This document shows, piece after piece, positions 16,483 through 25,013 of a DNA stretch of 47,119 nt. The notes below the pieces were generated by a model, which saw only the letters and a program-made list of their open reading frames with translations, did not search any database and had not been told where the DNA came from. The stretch is from Oscillospiraceae bacterium. GTDB taxonomy: Bacteria > Bacillota > Clostridia > Oscillospirales > Acutalibacteraceae. Position 1 is the stretch's first letter. Each line of letters begins with the position of its first letter. The position numbers and the translations under genes were made by a program. The stretch is from positions 1 through 47,119 of the forward strand of contig SVOJ01000022.1 in assembly GCA_015066385.1 (NCBI GenBank), given 5' to 3'.

Positions 16483-18048
16483 TCATCTGAAAAGATTCCT
16501 GATTTTTTCAAAAAAGGATCTGAAGAATGCCGCAATACGTGCAAAGAATCCTCTGATGCCGCTGGCGTTGCCGCTGTCGGCATTTTCGATATTGTTTTCC
16601 GCTGTCAAAGGCACCAGAACACTTCCTCTGCTGTCATAGAGCATGAACTGAGGATAACGGTTTGACTGCGAAACCGTCGGCTGACGTTCGCAGGATACCA
16701 GCGCCAAACATAATTCTTGTAATGAGGAAGGCATGTTTGCGTGTCGGCAGTTCTTCACGAACCATGTGGAGTCGGGATAAAGGCAGGTGGAAGCATCGAT
16801 GCAATTGTCAGGGGAAATATAGGCACCGTTGCCTTTTGCTGTTGCATCTGCGATATATGCCTGCGGAAGCGTATCGCCGAAATCAGCGACGGTTGCCCCC
16901 AGAGATGAATCCGCAAGCGTGGACAGGCCGTCTGTCTGTGCATTCATATACTCTGTACACAAGGGGGTGATCATGTATCCGTATTTTGCAACACAGGAGA
17001 ACATGGTTCCCGCATCGGTATAACTTTTGAGGATTTCATCCACTCTGCTGCCTGCCCTGGTGTGATAATTCTCTATTTTTGCAATCAGGCCCGCATATTC
17101 CTCTTCTCTGCCCGTGAAAACATATTCTTTGGCTTGCTCAAACTTATCGGGATCAATCATAGCCCAGAATGAAGGCATGTTACCGTAGGTGTTCAAGATC
17201 ATTTCCGGCATGAGCTGCTTTTCGACTTTGGCATATATCTTATTGAAAAGATTTGCAGCAGGGGTCAGGGCATTCATTGCATTCATAACCTCGACAATGG
17301 AACCGGTGAGGTCATCAAGCGTATCCTCGGATTTTTTTGAATTCAGGAACGCTTCCAGTGCGTGCACATCCAGGGAGATCTCGCCTGTGAAAAAGGCTGT
17401 GATGCCGCAAAGACCATACACCGAAGGCCATACAAAGAGAATATGGTTGATATAAGAAGGATCACCGTATTCTTCAAGATAAGCAAGTGCAATATTGGAG
17501 CCTTCGCATCTGCCTAAGATATTGACCTTTTCGGCTCCTGTGACTTCCATGACACACTTGACGTAAGCATCAAGGATTTTTGCGTTTTCATACGGATCCA
17601 GACGGTAATCGTACTCGAATCTGTATGTGTCAAGCCTGTATGTGTAATCCATGAAGGTCAGTTTTTTGACTGTGGTTGTATCAAAGGGGAAGATGATGCC
17701 GGAGTTATCCTTTACATCGCCGTTGTTGTCAAGCACCACATTTTCAAACATGGGCGCAATCAGATCGTTCAGGGTTTTGCAGTATTCGTTCCACTGTTCA
17801 CTGATAATCAGCGGTGCGAGTTTGCCTGCAAATTCCGGAACATTGATTGAAAGATTCACTTTGATGTTCTGCGGATTTTCGGAAGACACATCGTCAACCA
17901 GTGTATCTTCATTTCTTCCGGGTATATAAATGGTGGGATATTTGCTTCCCTGTGCAGCAACGCAGGGGAATGCAAATGCGGGAATCAGAATGAAGCAAAC
18001 CAAAAGAGCGCTGATCATTCTTTTGGAGAAATTGTTTTTTTGTTTCAT
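16483..18048 (-). CDS. Secreted alpha/beta-hydrolase-like protein with Cys nucleophile elbow
   Basis: A 521-residue exported protein. The signal peptide is residues 1-32 (cleavage after CVAA). The lipase/acyltransferase-like start YIPGRNED (about 41-48) could supply the oxyanion hole. The nucleophile elbow reads VNILGRCEGSN, so the usual Ser is Cys181 (codon TGC). A C-terminal His436 (KNCRHANM), preceded by Asp residues 414-426, could complete a triad. Residues about 498-521 form an amphipathic Phe-rich helix (FFARIAAFFRSFFEKIRNLF), like tails on other secreted proteins here. It follows two CxxC-repeat genes on the same strand by 140 bp. The substrate is unknown. Ribosome-site sequence before the ATG is weak. 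Confidence 0.7.
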   Translation of the reverse strand: MKQKNNFSKRMISALLVCFILIPAFAFPCVAAQGSKYPTIYIPGRNEDTLVDDVSSENPQNIKVNLSINVPEFAGKLAPLIISEQWNEYCKTLNDLIAPMFENVVLDNNGDVKDNSGIIFPFDTTTVKKLTFMDYTYRLDTYRFEYDYRLDPYENAKILDAYVKCVMEVTGAEKVNILGRCEGSNIALAYLEEYGDPSYINHILFVWPSVYGLCGITAFFTGEISLDVHALEAFLNSKKSEDTLDDLTGSIVEVMNAMNALTPAANLFNKIYAKVEKQLMPEMILNTYGNMPSFWAMIDPDKFEQAKEYVFTGREEEYAGLIAKIENYHTRAGSRVDEILKSYTDAGTMFSCVAKYGYMITPLCTEYMNAQTDGLSTLADSSLGATVADFGDTLPQAYIADATAKGNGAYISPDNCIDASTCLYPDSTWFVKNCRHANMPSSLQELCLALVSCERQPTVSQSNRYPQFMLYDSRGSVLVPLTAENNIENADSGNASGIRGFFARIAAFFRSFFEKIRNLFR

Positions 18049-18068
18049 GTTGTGCCCCGAAGTATATG

Positions 18069-18104
18069 GTATATTTTCAGCAAGAAATTCAGGTGAAAAT
18101 ATAC
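18069..18104. repeat. 11-bp perfect inverted repeat upstream of the hydrolase gene
   Basis: GTATATTTTCA (18069-18079) and its exact complement TGAAAATATAC (18094-18104) flank a 14-nt spacer, 21 bp before the start at 18048. No T tract follows, so an operator or an mRNA leader hairpin fits better than a terminator. Confidence 0.5.
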
Positions 18105-18188
18105 CCGACTGTCCTTTCTTCGATCATTTTAAAATTTCTCCAAGTGCCTTCTGCAAAGAAGACACCCGGAGAAAAAAATCATTGGATA

Positions 18189-20852
18189 TTACAGGAACAT
18201 TGTGAAAATTTTGATAGCTTTAATAACTTCCGTAAGTTTTGTAATAAGTGGGGTGAATTCACCGAGTTTGTCGAACAATTTTATCAGGAATTCCAGTATT
18301 TTAATCGTGAATCTGACAGTACTGCTGATGATTGTGGCCGGTTTGCCGGTCGTCTGGGTTTCACCGCAGTAAATACAGGATCTGGTTTTGCTGCCCTCTT
18401 CAATGATGTCGCCGTCATTGTTTGTGAAATACTCACCCCAGACGTGCTTGGAAATTTCCATAACGCCGCATTCGGAGCAGGATCTCATATGGGTAGACTT
18501 GCCTTCGCTGGCCCATTTGCCCAGTGTGTGGCCGTAAGGAGCCACAAAGGAATCCGAATACGTATACGAACATACAGTGCACTTGTGTGTCTTGAAGCCT
18601 GCAGTGGTGCAGGTTGCTTCAACGGATTCAATCGTTTCGTAGTCGCAATTTTCCGTATACTCATAGTGGCATCTGGAACAGGATCTGGAATGCGTACCAT
18701 TGTCTTCTGTGTAGAAGTCACTGTAAATGTGCCCCAAAGCGGGAATGGTTTCGGTGATGTAAACCGCATTGCAGATACCGCATACAATACCCTTTTCGCC
18801 GTCTGCCGTGCAGGTGGGCTGCAGCAGGGTTACATTGTAGCCGTTTTCATGGCCATGGAGTGTGAATACGGTTGTTTCAAGAACCATGGAGCATCTTGTG
18901 CAGTAACGCCCCATCTGGCCGTCATGATCGGCTGTTGCTTCAAAGTCGATCTTCCATACACCGTCATCGTGGCCGAGTGCTTCGATTGTTTCTGTTTCGA
19001 TAATCTGTCCGCAACGGGTACAGGATTTTGCGCGCTCACCTTCAAATTCACAGGTGGGATCCTTTGTTGTCTTCCACACGCCTTCATCGTGGCTGAGGGC
19101 TTCTGTCACAAAGCTGTCAATCACTTCACCGCATTGGTCACAGACGCAGATATCTTCGCCTGTAAGACCGCAGAAGGGAGCAATGCTTGTCATCCGGATA
19201 CCGCTTGCATGACCTGTTGCATCAATGGCTTTGGTTGCAACAACCGCACCGCAGTCACCGCAGAAAGCGGAACTCTCCCCGGATTCGGTGCAGGTGGGTT
19301 GCAATGTTGTTACCCAGGTTACGGTTTCGGAATGGCCCGCAGGAATGATTTCGGTATCATAACATGCCAGGCAGAATTTACAGAAAGAGCCTTTCGCACC
19401 TTCGGTTGCACAGGTTGCATCACGCACAACCGCTTCATAACCGAACTGGTGTGTATGCTTTGAAAAGGTGCCGGTTTCGGTCTTATTGCCGCAGGTTGTG
19501 CAATACATTACCCGCTGACCGTCATGGTCTGCCGTGGCTTCCTTTTCAACGATCCACACGCCGTTGTGGCCTGTTTTCGGAATCGGTTGGGAAGCAATCA
19601 CGGTGTTGCAACGTTCACAGATCTGCACCAGTTCGCCGTCTTCCGTGCAGGTTGCCTGATGACCGACAACCCATGCGCTGTTTTTGTAATCGTGATTCAG
19701 CGCTGCTTTTGTGCTTTCGGTATAGATATCACCGCATCTGCACATCATGCAGGTCAGACCCTCTGTTGTGCAGGTGGGAGCAATCACATGCGGCACCCAT
19801 TCGTGATGATGAGGAATGACAAGAGTAACAGTACCGCTTGTGCTGACAATATTCATTTCACCGGTTGCAGCAGCTACCATATCCTGTGAATTGGAAGGAA
19901 GGTAAATTTCCACCACATCAGGTTCACAACTATTGATGGTGTAATTAAGTTTATAAGTGCCTTCCTTTGCATAGCGATAAGGAACAGAGATATGCAGCGC
20001 AGAACCATCATGTACAAAGGATGCACCTTGAATACCTTCAATTGCATTTGTTGATGCAAACAGACCGTTGACATCAGGAATGCTGACTTCCACGGTCTTG
20101 GTCGCATCGTTTACCTGCATCGTAAAGGTTGCGTCTTTGATACTGGGATCAAGATTGGGAGTTGCATTTTTAACATTTTCTTCAATCTGTCTATAGTATT
20201 TGTCAATATCTGCTTTAAGCGGATTGTTTGATTTGACACTATGGTCATAAATAGACACATAACCGGCGGGAACGGTTAGATGATTAAAGTCTGCATCTCT
20301 TTCACCGGAAACCAATTCCCTGACAAGAATCTGCGTAGCATATGCATAGCAATAACGATAACGATGATCGGAATTATTCAAAAGGTTATCCCAATTGGTT
20401 ATGTTACTACCGTTGTGATGATATCCGTAACCAAGAACGCTTCTGAGCAACTTTTTCATTTGTGCGCCGCTCATTTTTACCTTGGTTACATTCTTCTCCT
20501 CAAGCAGATTTGCTGCAATTGTTGCACATGCGGCATCTTCATCTGTTGTGTTGATATTTGCATTTGGGTCAACGCTTGTTCCCAATTCGATACAGTAAGC
20601 AAGTTTGCTGTATCCATCAAGCGTAAACAGCGGATTGCGAACACTTATTGTATAGGAATTGCCGGTTACACAAGTACCTGACTGCAAGCCAAACCCCTCA
20701 TAAGAAAAACACGGGTCATCAGCACGCGGAAAGCTGACTTCTTTTGTGTACACTGCAAATGCCTCAAACGGGAATGCTGCAAAGCAGGTTGCGATCATCA
20801 GCACTGACAGAATCAGTGACATGATTTTTTTTGCTGTAGATTTACTTTTCAT
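18189..20852 (-). CDS. Secreted thioester-domain adhesin with CxxC/His repeat array
   Basis: An 887-residue exported protein. Signal peptide 1-33. An N-terminal domain (about 40-250) resembles surface thioester (TQXA) domains: Cys87 in KLAYCIELG and Gln174 in AYATQILVRELVSG sit where the Cys-Gln thioester forms, although the usual Trp after TQ is replaced by Arg. Such domains bind host amines covalently. Residues about 350-830 hold about eleven 41-residue modules with the pattern ATCT-x2-G, CxxCG and a closing GH, a possible zinc-like C3H set. The C-terminus (about 845-887) is an amphipathic helix. No LPxTG. The ribosome site AGAGGT is upstream; the next gene upstream ends 49 bp away, so co-transcription is likely. 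Confidence 0.7.
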   Translation of the reverse strand: MKSKSTAKKIMSLILSVLMIATCFAAFPFEAFAVYTKEVSFPRADDPCFSYEGFGLQSGTCVTGNSYTISVRNPLFTLDGYSKLAYCIELGTSVDPNANINTTDEDAACATIAANLLEEKNVTKVKMSGAQMKKLLRSVLGYGYHHNGSNITNWDNLLNNSDHRYRYCYAYATQILVRELVSGERDADFNHLTVPAGYVSIYDHSVKSNNPLKADIDKYYRQIEENVKNATPNLDPSIKDATFTMQVNDATKTVEVSIPDVNGLFASTNAIEGIQGASFVHDGSALHISVPYRYAKEGTYKLNYTINSCEPDVVEIYLPSNSQDMVAAATGEMNIVSTSGTVTLVIPHHHEWVPHVIAPTCTTEGLTCMMCRCGDIYTESTKAALNHDYKNSAWVVGHQATCTEDGELVQICERCNTVIASQPIPKTGHNGVWIVEKEATADHDGQRVMYCTTCGNKTETGTFSKHTHQFGYEAVVRDATCATEGAKGSFCKFCLACYDTEIIPAGHSETVTWVTTLQPTCTESGESSAFCGDCGAVVATKAIDATGHASGIRMTSIAPFCGLTGEDICVCDQCGEVIDSFVTEALSHDEGVWKTTKDPTCEFEGERAKSCTRCGQIIETETIEALGHDDGVWKIDFEATADHDGQMGRYCTRCSMVLETTVFTLHGHENGYNVTLLQPTCTADGEKGIVCGICNAVYITETIPALGHIYSDFYTEDNGTHSRSCSRCHYEYTENCDYETIESVEATCTTAGFKTHKCTVCSYTYSDSFVAPYGHTLGKWASEGKSTHMRSCSECGVMEISKHVWGEYFTNNDGDIIEEGSKTRSCIYCGETQTTGKPATIISSTVRFTIKILEFLIKLFDKLGEFTPLITKLTEVIKAIKIFTMFL

Positions 20853-20901
20853 AATTATTTTACCTCTGTTTCAAAAGGATTTCAATGCAGAAAAGCAATC
20901 G

Positions 20902-22695
20902 TCAGCTGTTGAAATCAAAGCCCGAATCAATGTCGGAATCGCTGTCGGAATCAATATCGGAATCGCTGTCAACCGAGGGAACATCCGTTGCGTTATCGTT
21001 GTCAGGCTGACCGACAATGATGGTGATATTGAAGATTTTAGCGAAGAAGGCCTTGATCTTTGCAATGAAAAGATCGAACTTGCTGGTGTTTTCTGCGGTA
21101 ACGGTCTGGCTTGCACCGCAAAGAGAGCAGTAGCGGGTCTTTGTGCCGTCATCGCAAAGGGTGTTGTCGTTGTTGAAGATCCAATTGCCCCATTCGTGAA
21201 TCTGTGTTTCTTCGATGCCGCAACGGGTGCAGGTTCTTGTGTGGGTGGTATCGTCCTGATTGTCAACCCATTCTGCCCAGTCATGGCCGAGAGGATCGGT
21301 TTCATCAGCGACATAGGTGTGGTCGCAGACACTGCAGACATAGGTGGTGTAGCCGCCGAGAATGCAGGTGGGAGCCGTTACGGTTGCAACATAGGTGCAG
21401 TTTGCAGTCTGCACATCGTGGCAACGATCGCAGGAGCAGGAGTGCGTGCCGTTGGTGTTCATATACCAATCGGTATAGTTGTGACCGATTGCAGGGATCA
21501 CTTCTGTGTCATAAGCTGCGCCGCAGATTGCGCAGAACAGGCCCATTTCACCGTCCGTGGTGCATTCGGCAGGAAGGATGGTTTCCTTGTGGCCGAGGGT
21601 ATGTTCATGAAGAGTATAGGTCTTTTCATCAAGCAGAGCGCCGTCACGGGTGCAACGAAGGGTCATCAGGCCGTCATGTTCGGGTGTGGCTTCATAAGCG
21701 ATGGTCCATACACCGTCATCATGACCGAGCGCTTCAACAGCTGCGGATTCAATTTCAAAGCCGCAACGGGTGCACTTTCTTACCTTTTCACCATCAAGAA
21801 TGCAGGTGGGGTTCTTGGTGGTGATCCATACGCCGTCATCGTGACCGATGGCAGCAATTGCTTTTGTTTCAACTGCTTCACCGCACTTGGTGCAGACTTT
21901 TGCAGCTTCGCCTTCTGTTGTGCAGGCAGCGGGGACTGTTGTGACCCATACACCGCTGTCATGACCGGCAGCAGCAATGCCCTTGGAGCCGGTTACTTCA
22001 CCGCAGACAGCACAGTAACCGATTTCGGTACCCTTTGCAGTGCAGGTTGCGGGGATGGAAGTTGCCCACACGCTGTCAGCAGCGGAGGTGTGGCCTGTTG
22101 CTGCAATGGCAGTTGTGTTATAGCAAGCATTGCACTTGCTGCAGAAATCACCCGAAAGACCGCTTTCGGAGCAGGTTGCTGCTCTTACAACAGCGTTGTA
22201 GCCGAATGCATGGGCATGTGCGGAGAAATCTTCCTTGGCGGTGATAACGCCGCACTTTGTGCAATAGGTAGCAATTTCGCCCTTGTGTTCGGGAGCGGGT
22301 TCGGTAACAACAACTTTAACGGTTGCGGAATGACCTGTTGCAGCAATCTCTTCCTTTGAAAGAACAGCACCGCAATCCTTGCAGATCGTTACCTTTTCGC
22401 CTTTTTCCGTGCAGGTGGGCGCAATCGTTGTGACAACAACAGTGCCCGTTACGGCACCGTGACCGCGTGCGGCAATAGCCTCATTCACAGAGTAGCCGCA
22501 GGTCAGACACGAATACTGTCTGTAGCCGGGTGTGACGCAGGTGGCAGGATGATAATGCTCAACAAGATTAACACCGCTGCCGCAGATCGGACATTCTTGT
22601 GCGGCACTTGCAGGGATCATTGCCACTGCAAATGTGCTCATAAGCATCATAAGTACCAGTACGCATGAAAGAACTTTCTTAACTGTTGATTTCAT
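20902..22695 (-). CDS. Secreted CxxC/His repeat protein with acidic tail
   Basis: A 597-residue exported protein. Signal peptide about 1-29, then directly CPICGSG. About eleven modules of ~41 residues follow, each ATCT-x2-GE, CxxCG, then GH, with order and odd members matching the array of the downstream protein module by module. An amphipathic segment KFDLFIAKIKAFFAKIF precedes an acidic Ser-Asp tail (about 575-597) encoded by a 24-nt tandem repeat. No thioester domain and no sortase motif. ATG 22695 is chosen because AAGGAGGA lies 8 bp upstream; a frame opening at 22731 has no such site. Function is unknown; a structural or binding surface protein is likely. Confidence 0.75.
   Translation of the reverse strand: MKSTVKKVLSCVLVLMMLMSTFAVAMIPASAAQECPICGSGVNLVEHYHPATCVTPGYRQYSCLTCGYSVNEAIAARGHGAVTGTVVVTTIAPTCTEKGEKVTICKDCGAVLSKEEIAATGHSATVKVVVTEPAPEHKGEIATYCTKCGVITAKEDFSAHAHAFGYNAVVRAATCSESGLSGDFCSKCNACYNTTAIAATGHTSAADSVWATSIPATCTAKGTEIGYCAVCGEVTGSKGIAAAGHDSGVWVTTVPAACTTEGEAAKVCTKCGEAVETKAIAAIGHDDGVWITTKNPTCILDGEKVRKCTRCGFEIESAAVEALGHDDGVWTIAYEATPEHDGLMTLRCTRDGALLDEKTYTLHEHTLGHKETILPAECTTDGEMGLFCAICGAAYDTEVIPAIGHNYTDWYMNTNGTHSCSCDRCHDVQTANCTYVATVTAPTCILGGYTTYVCSVCDHTYVADETDPLGHDWAEWVDNQDDTTHTRTCTRCGIEETQIHEWGNWIFNNDNTLCDDGTKTRYCSLCGASQTVTAENTSKFDLFIAKIKAFFAKIFNITIIVGQPDNDNATDVPSVDSDSDIDSDSDSDIDSGFDFNS
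20923..20970. repeat. 24-nt tandem repeat encoding Ser-Asp-Ile tail
   Basis: Two adjacent 24-nt units (20923-20946 and 20947-20970), identical at 22 of 24 positions, encode SDSDIDSD-type acidic residues at the C-terminus of the repeat protein. Length variation by slippage is likely. Confidence 0.8.
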
Positions 22696-22843
22696 CTTGA
22701 AATCCTCCTTCTTTAATTTTCTGTTACACAATTCCCTTTTGAAGATAAAAAAAGGCGGAAAAATGAAACTGTTACACTTAAAAATTGTGCTAACATTTTA
22801 ATTTATCCACCGAAAAATTGATTGTGTAATAGAAATTACTTGA

Positions 22844-22872
22844 ATATTAACATATATTTCCAAAAAAATCAA
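22844..22872 (-). promoter_or_regulatory. Promoter of the secreted-repeat operon
   Basis: Minus strand: TTGATT (22867-22872), a 17-bp spacer and TAATAT (22844-22849), with TGT before the -10. The leader would be about 140 nt. The interval 22696-22979 otherwise holds AT-rich DNA and the long hairpin listed next. Confidence 0.45.
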
Positions 22873-22911
22873 TAGTTTTTTGTATGCGAAGTGAGGAGTT
22901 TTATTTTATAT

Positions 22912-22966
22912 TCCCACTTTTTTTCGTGAAAGGCCTTATTTTTGGTCTTCACGGAAAAAAGTGGGA
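22912..22966 (-). terminator. 24-bp near-perfect hairpin after the Stn-type operon
   Basis: Arms 22912-22930 and 22948-22966 pair over 19 bp with one G-U; five inner pairs extend the stem to 24 bp around an 8-nt loop. It lies 14 bp after the stop of the last oxidoreductase gene. No long T tract follows on the minus strand, so it may act as mRNA 3' end protection or as a terminator by its A/T-rich arms. Confidence 0.6.
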
Positions 22967-22979
22967 TTTCAATTTGATT

Positions 22980-25013
22980 TTATTTTTTGAGAACACGTAA
23001 GGCACCGGTGGGGCAGGCATGGGCACACAGCAGGCAGTCAGTGCACTGTGCAATGATTGTTTCATCCCTGCATTCGGGGCGGATGACGGTGGTGAAACCT
23101 CTGCCGACAAGGCCTAAAAGCTCTTTTCCCGTTGCCGCACAGGCACGCACGCAATTGTTGCACAGAATACACTTGTTCTGATTTCTTTCAATCACAACAA
23201 GTCGTTCTTCGGTGAAGCAGGGGTGGTATTCGCCATCCAATTTTTTGCAATCAATATCGAATTTGTCGGCATAGTGGATGAGTCGGCAATGACCGTAATC
23301 GTGGCAGCCGCATTCCAGACAGCGTTTTGCCTCTGCCATCGCCTGTTCGGGGGTGAAACCGAGGTTGACTTCTTTGAAATCGTGCTTTCTTTCGTCGGCA
23401 CTGCGGTGGGGCATGACGGCACGGCTCATTTTTTCACGGTCGGAGAAATCAAGCGAAGACTCCTTGCGTGCGGACAGCACCGGTTCTTTATAATTCCATT
23501 CATAACCACACAGGTAAGCATCAATCGCTTTGGCGGTTCTGCCGGCTTCGGCAATCGCCTGAATGGCAATGGATGCCCCCTTGTTGGTGGCATCGCCCAC
23601 GGCAAACACACCGTCAAGGGCGGTCAATCCCGTTTTGTCATCGGCGGCAATGGTGCCGCGGTTTGTAAGGGGCAGATCTTCAAAGCCTGCGGGGTCATTC
23701 TTCTGCCCGACAGCAATGATGACGGAATCAAGATCGAGGGTGACAAACTCACCCTCCACGGGTACGGGGGCACGTCTTCCCTTTTCATCGGGTTCACCCA
23801 ACTGCATGACCTGCAGTTTCACACCCGTTACCTTGCCGTTTTCACCGAGAATTTCGGCGGGGTTGGTAAGATATCGGAACACAACACCCTCTTCTTCGGC
23901 TTCTTTGATTTCAATATCTTCGGCAGGCATTTCGGCTCTTGTGCGGCGGTAGATGATGCTCACTTCCTCGGCACCCAGACGCACGGCGGTACGGCAGGCA
24001 TCCATGGCGGTGTTGCCGCCGCCGACAACGGCTGTCTTTTTGCCGATGGCGGGTTTTTCGCCCAATGCAACGGCACGAAGGAAATCAATACCGCCGAAAA
24101 CACCGTCAAGATCTTCGCCTTTACAACGAAGGGCACTGCTTTTCCATGCACCGTTGGCAATAAGGATACAATCATGCTTCGCACGCAATTGGGCAACGGT
24201 TGCATCTTTGCCGATGGTGAAATTGTTGACAAGGGTAACACCCAAATTTTCAATTTCTTCGATTTCACGGTCGAGAACGGCTTTGGGCAGGCGGTATTCG
24301 GGGATTCCGTAGCGAAGCATACCGCCCATGTGGGGCATTTTGTCATACACCGTCACGGCATGACCCGACAAAGAGAGGTAATAAGCCGCCGTAAGCCCTG
24401 CGGGGCCGCCGCCGATGATGCCGACGGTTTTGCCGCTGTTTTCTGCTTTTTCGGGAATGACTTTTGTGCCTTTTTTGTAAATTTCATCCGCGGCAAATGC
24501 CTTTAAAAATGCAATGGAGATAGGTTCTTCCACCTTTTGCCTGCGGCAGGCGGTTTCACAAGGATGCGGACAGACTCTGCCGATGGAGGCGGGAAGCGGA
24601 ATTTTTTCGCGGATAGTGGACACAGCCCCCGCAAAATCCCCCTCGCCGATCTGACGGATGTATTTCTGACAATCCGTATGTGCGGGACAGTTGATTCTGC
24701 ACGGTCCCAGACAGTCGGCATCGTGGTCGCTCATAATCAGTTCAAACGCGATATTACGCACCTTACGCACCTTTTCGGAGTCGGTGTGAATGACCATTCC
24801 CTCGCTGACGGTGGCAGAGCAGGCACGCAGCAGTTTGGGCATATTTTCAGCCTCGACCACGCACACACCGCATGCACCGTAGGGGGCATATTCTTTCATA
24901 AAGCAAAGAGTGGGGATGTCGATGCCGTTTTGTGCGGCAACCGAGAGGATCGTCTGCCCTTTTTCGGCAATACAAGGCTTGCCGTCAATGCTGAGATTCA
25001 CTTTTTCAGCCAT
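22980..25013 (-). CDS. NuoG/GltD-like FAD, Fe-S subunit of a Stn-type transhydrogenase
   Basis: A 677-residue cytosolic flavoprotein. An N-terminal [2Fe-2S] domain as in NuoG (about 1-80, with GACGVCVVE) leads to cysteine blocks CLGPCRINC and RVCPHPCETAC of the GltD/NfnB type. FAD is bound at GIIGGGPAGLTAAYYLS and a second dinucleotide at AVVGGGNTAMDACR with IIYRRTRAEMP, the pattern of NADPH sites in GltD. Two C-terminal [4Fe-4S] ferredoxin motifs follow (CILCNNCVRAC and CTDCLLCAHAC). No H-cluster motif, so it is not a hydrogenase. This composition matches the large subunit of the Sporomusa-type Nfn (Stn) bifurcating transhydrogenase. Its start overlaps the preceding gene by 8 nt. Confidence 0.82.
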   Translation of the reverse strand: MAEKVNLSIDGKPCIAEKGQTILSVAAQNGIDIPTLCFMKEYAPYGACGVCVVEAENMPKLLRACSATVSEGMVIHTDSEKVRKVRNIAFELIMSDHDADCLGPCRINCPAHTDCQKYIRQIGEGDFAGAVSTIREKIPLPASIGRVCPHPCETACRRQKVEEPISIAFLKAFAADEIYKKGTKVIPEKAENSGKTVGIIGGGPAGLTAAYYLSLSGHAVTVYDKMPHMGGMLRYGIPEYRLPKAVLDREIEEIENLGVTLVNNFTIGKDATVAQLRAKHDCILIANGAWKSSALRCKGEDLDGVFGGIDFLRAVALGEKPAIGKKTAVVGGGNTAMDACRTAVRLGAEEVSIIYRRTRAEMPAEDIEIKEAEEEGVVFRYLTNPAEILGENGKVTGVKLQVMQLGEPDEKGRRAPVPVEGEFVTLDLDSVIIAVGQKNDPAGFEDLPLTNRGTIAADDKTGLTALDGVFAVGDATNKGASIAIQAIAEAGRTAKAIDAYLCGYEWNYKEPVLSARKESSLDFSDREKMSRAVMPHRSADERKHDFKEVNLGFTPEQAMAEAKRCLECGCHDYGHCRLIHYADKFDIDCKKLDGEYHPCFTEERLVVIERNQNKCILCNNCVRACAATGKELLGLVGRGFTTVIRPECRDETIIAQCTDCLLCAHACPTGALRVLKK

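Noticed and set aside
18066-19463. Open plus-strand frames over the repeat proteins (18066-19463, 20746-22359)
   Set aside because: They mirror the repeat arrays on the minus strand, which have signal peptides and ribosome sites; the plus frames have neither.
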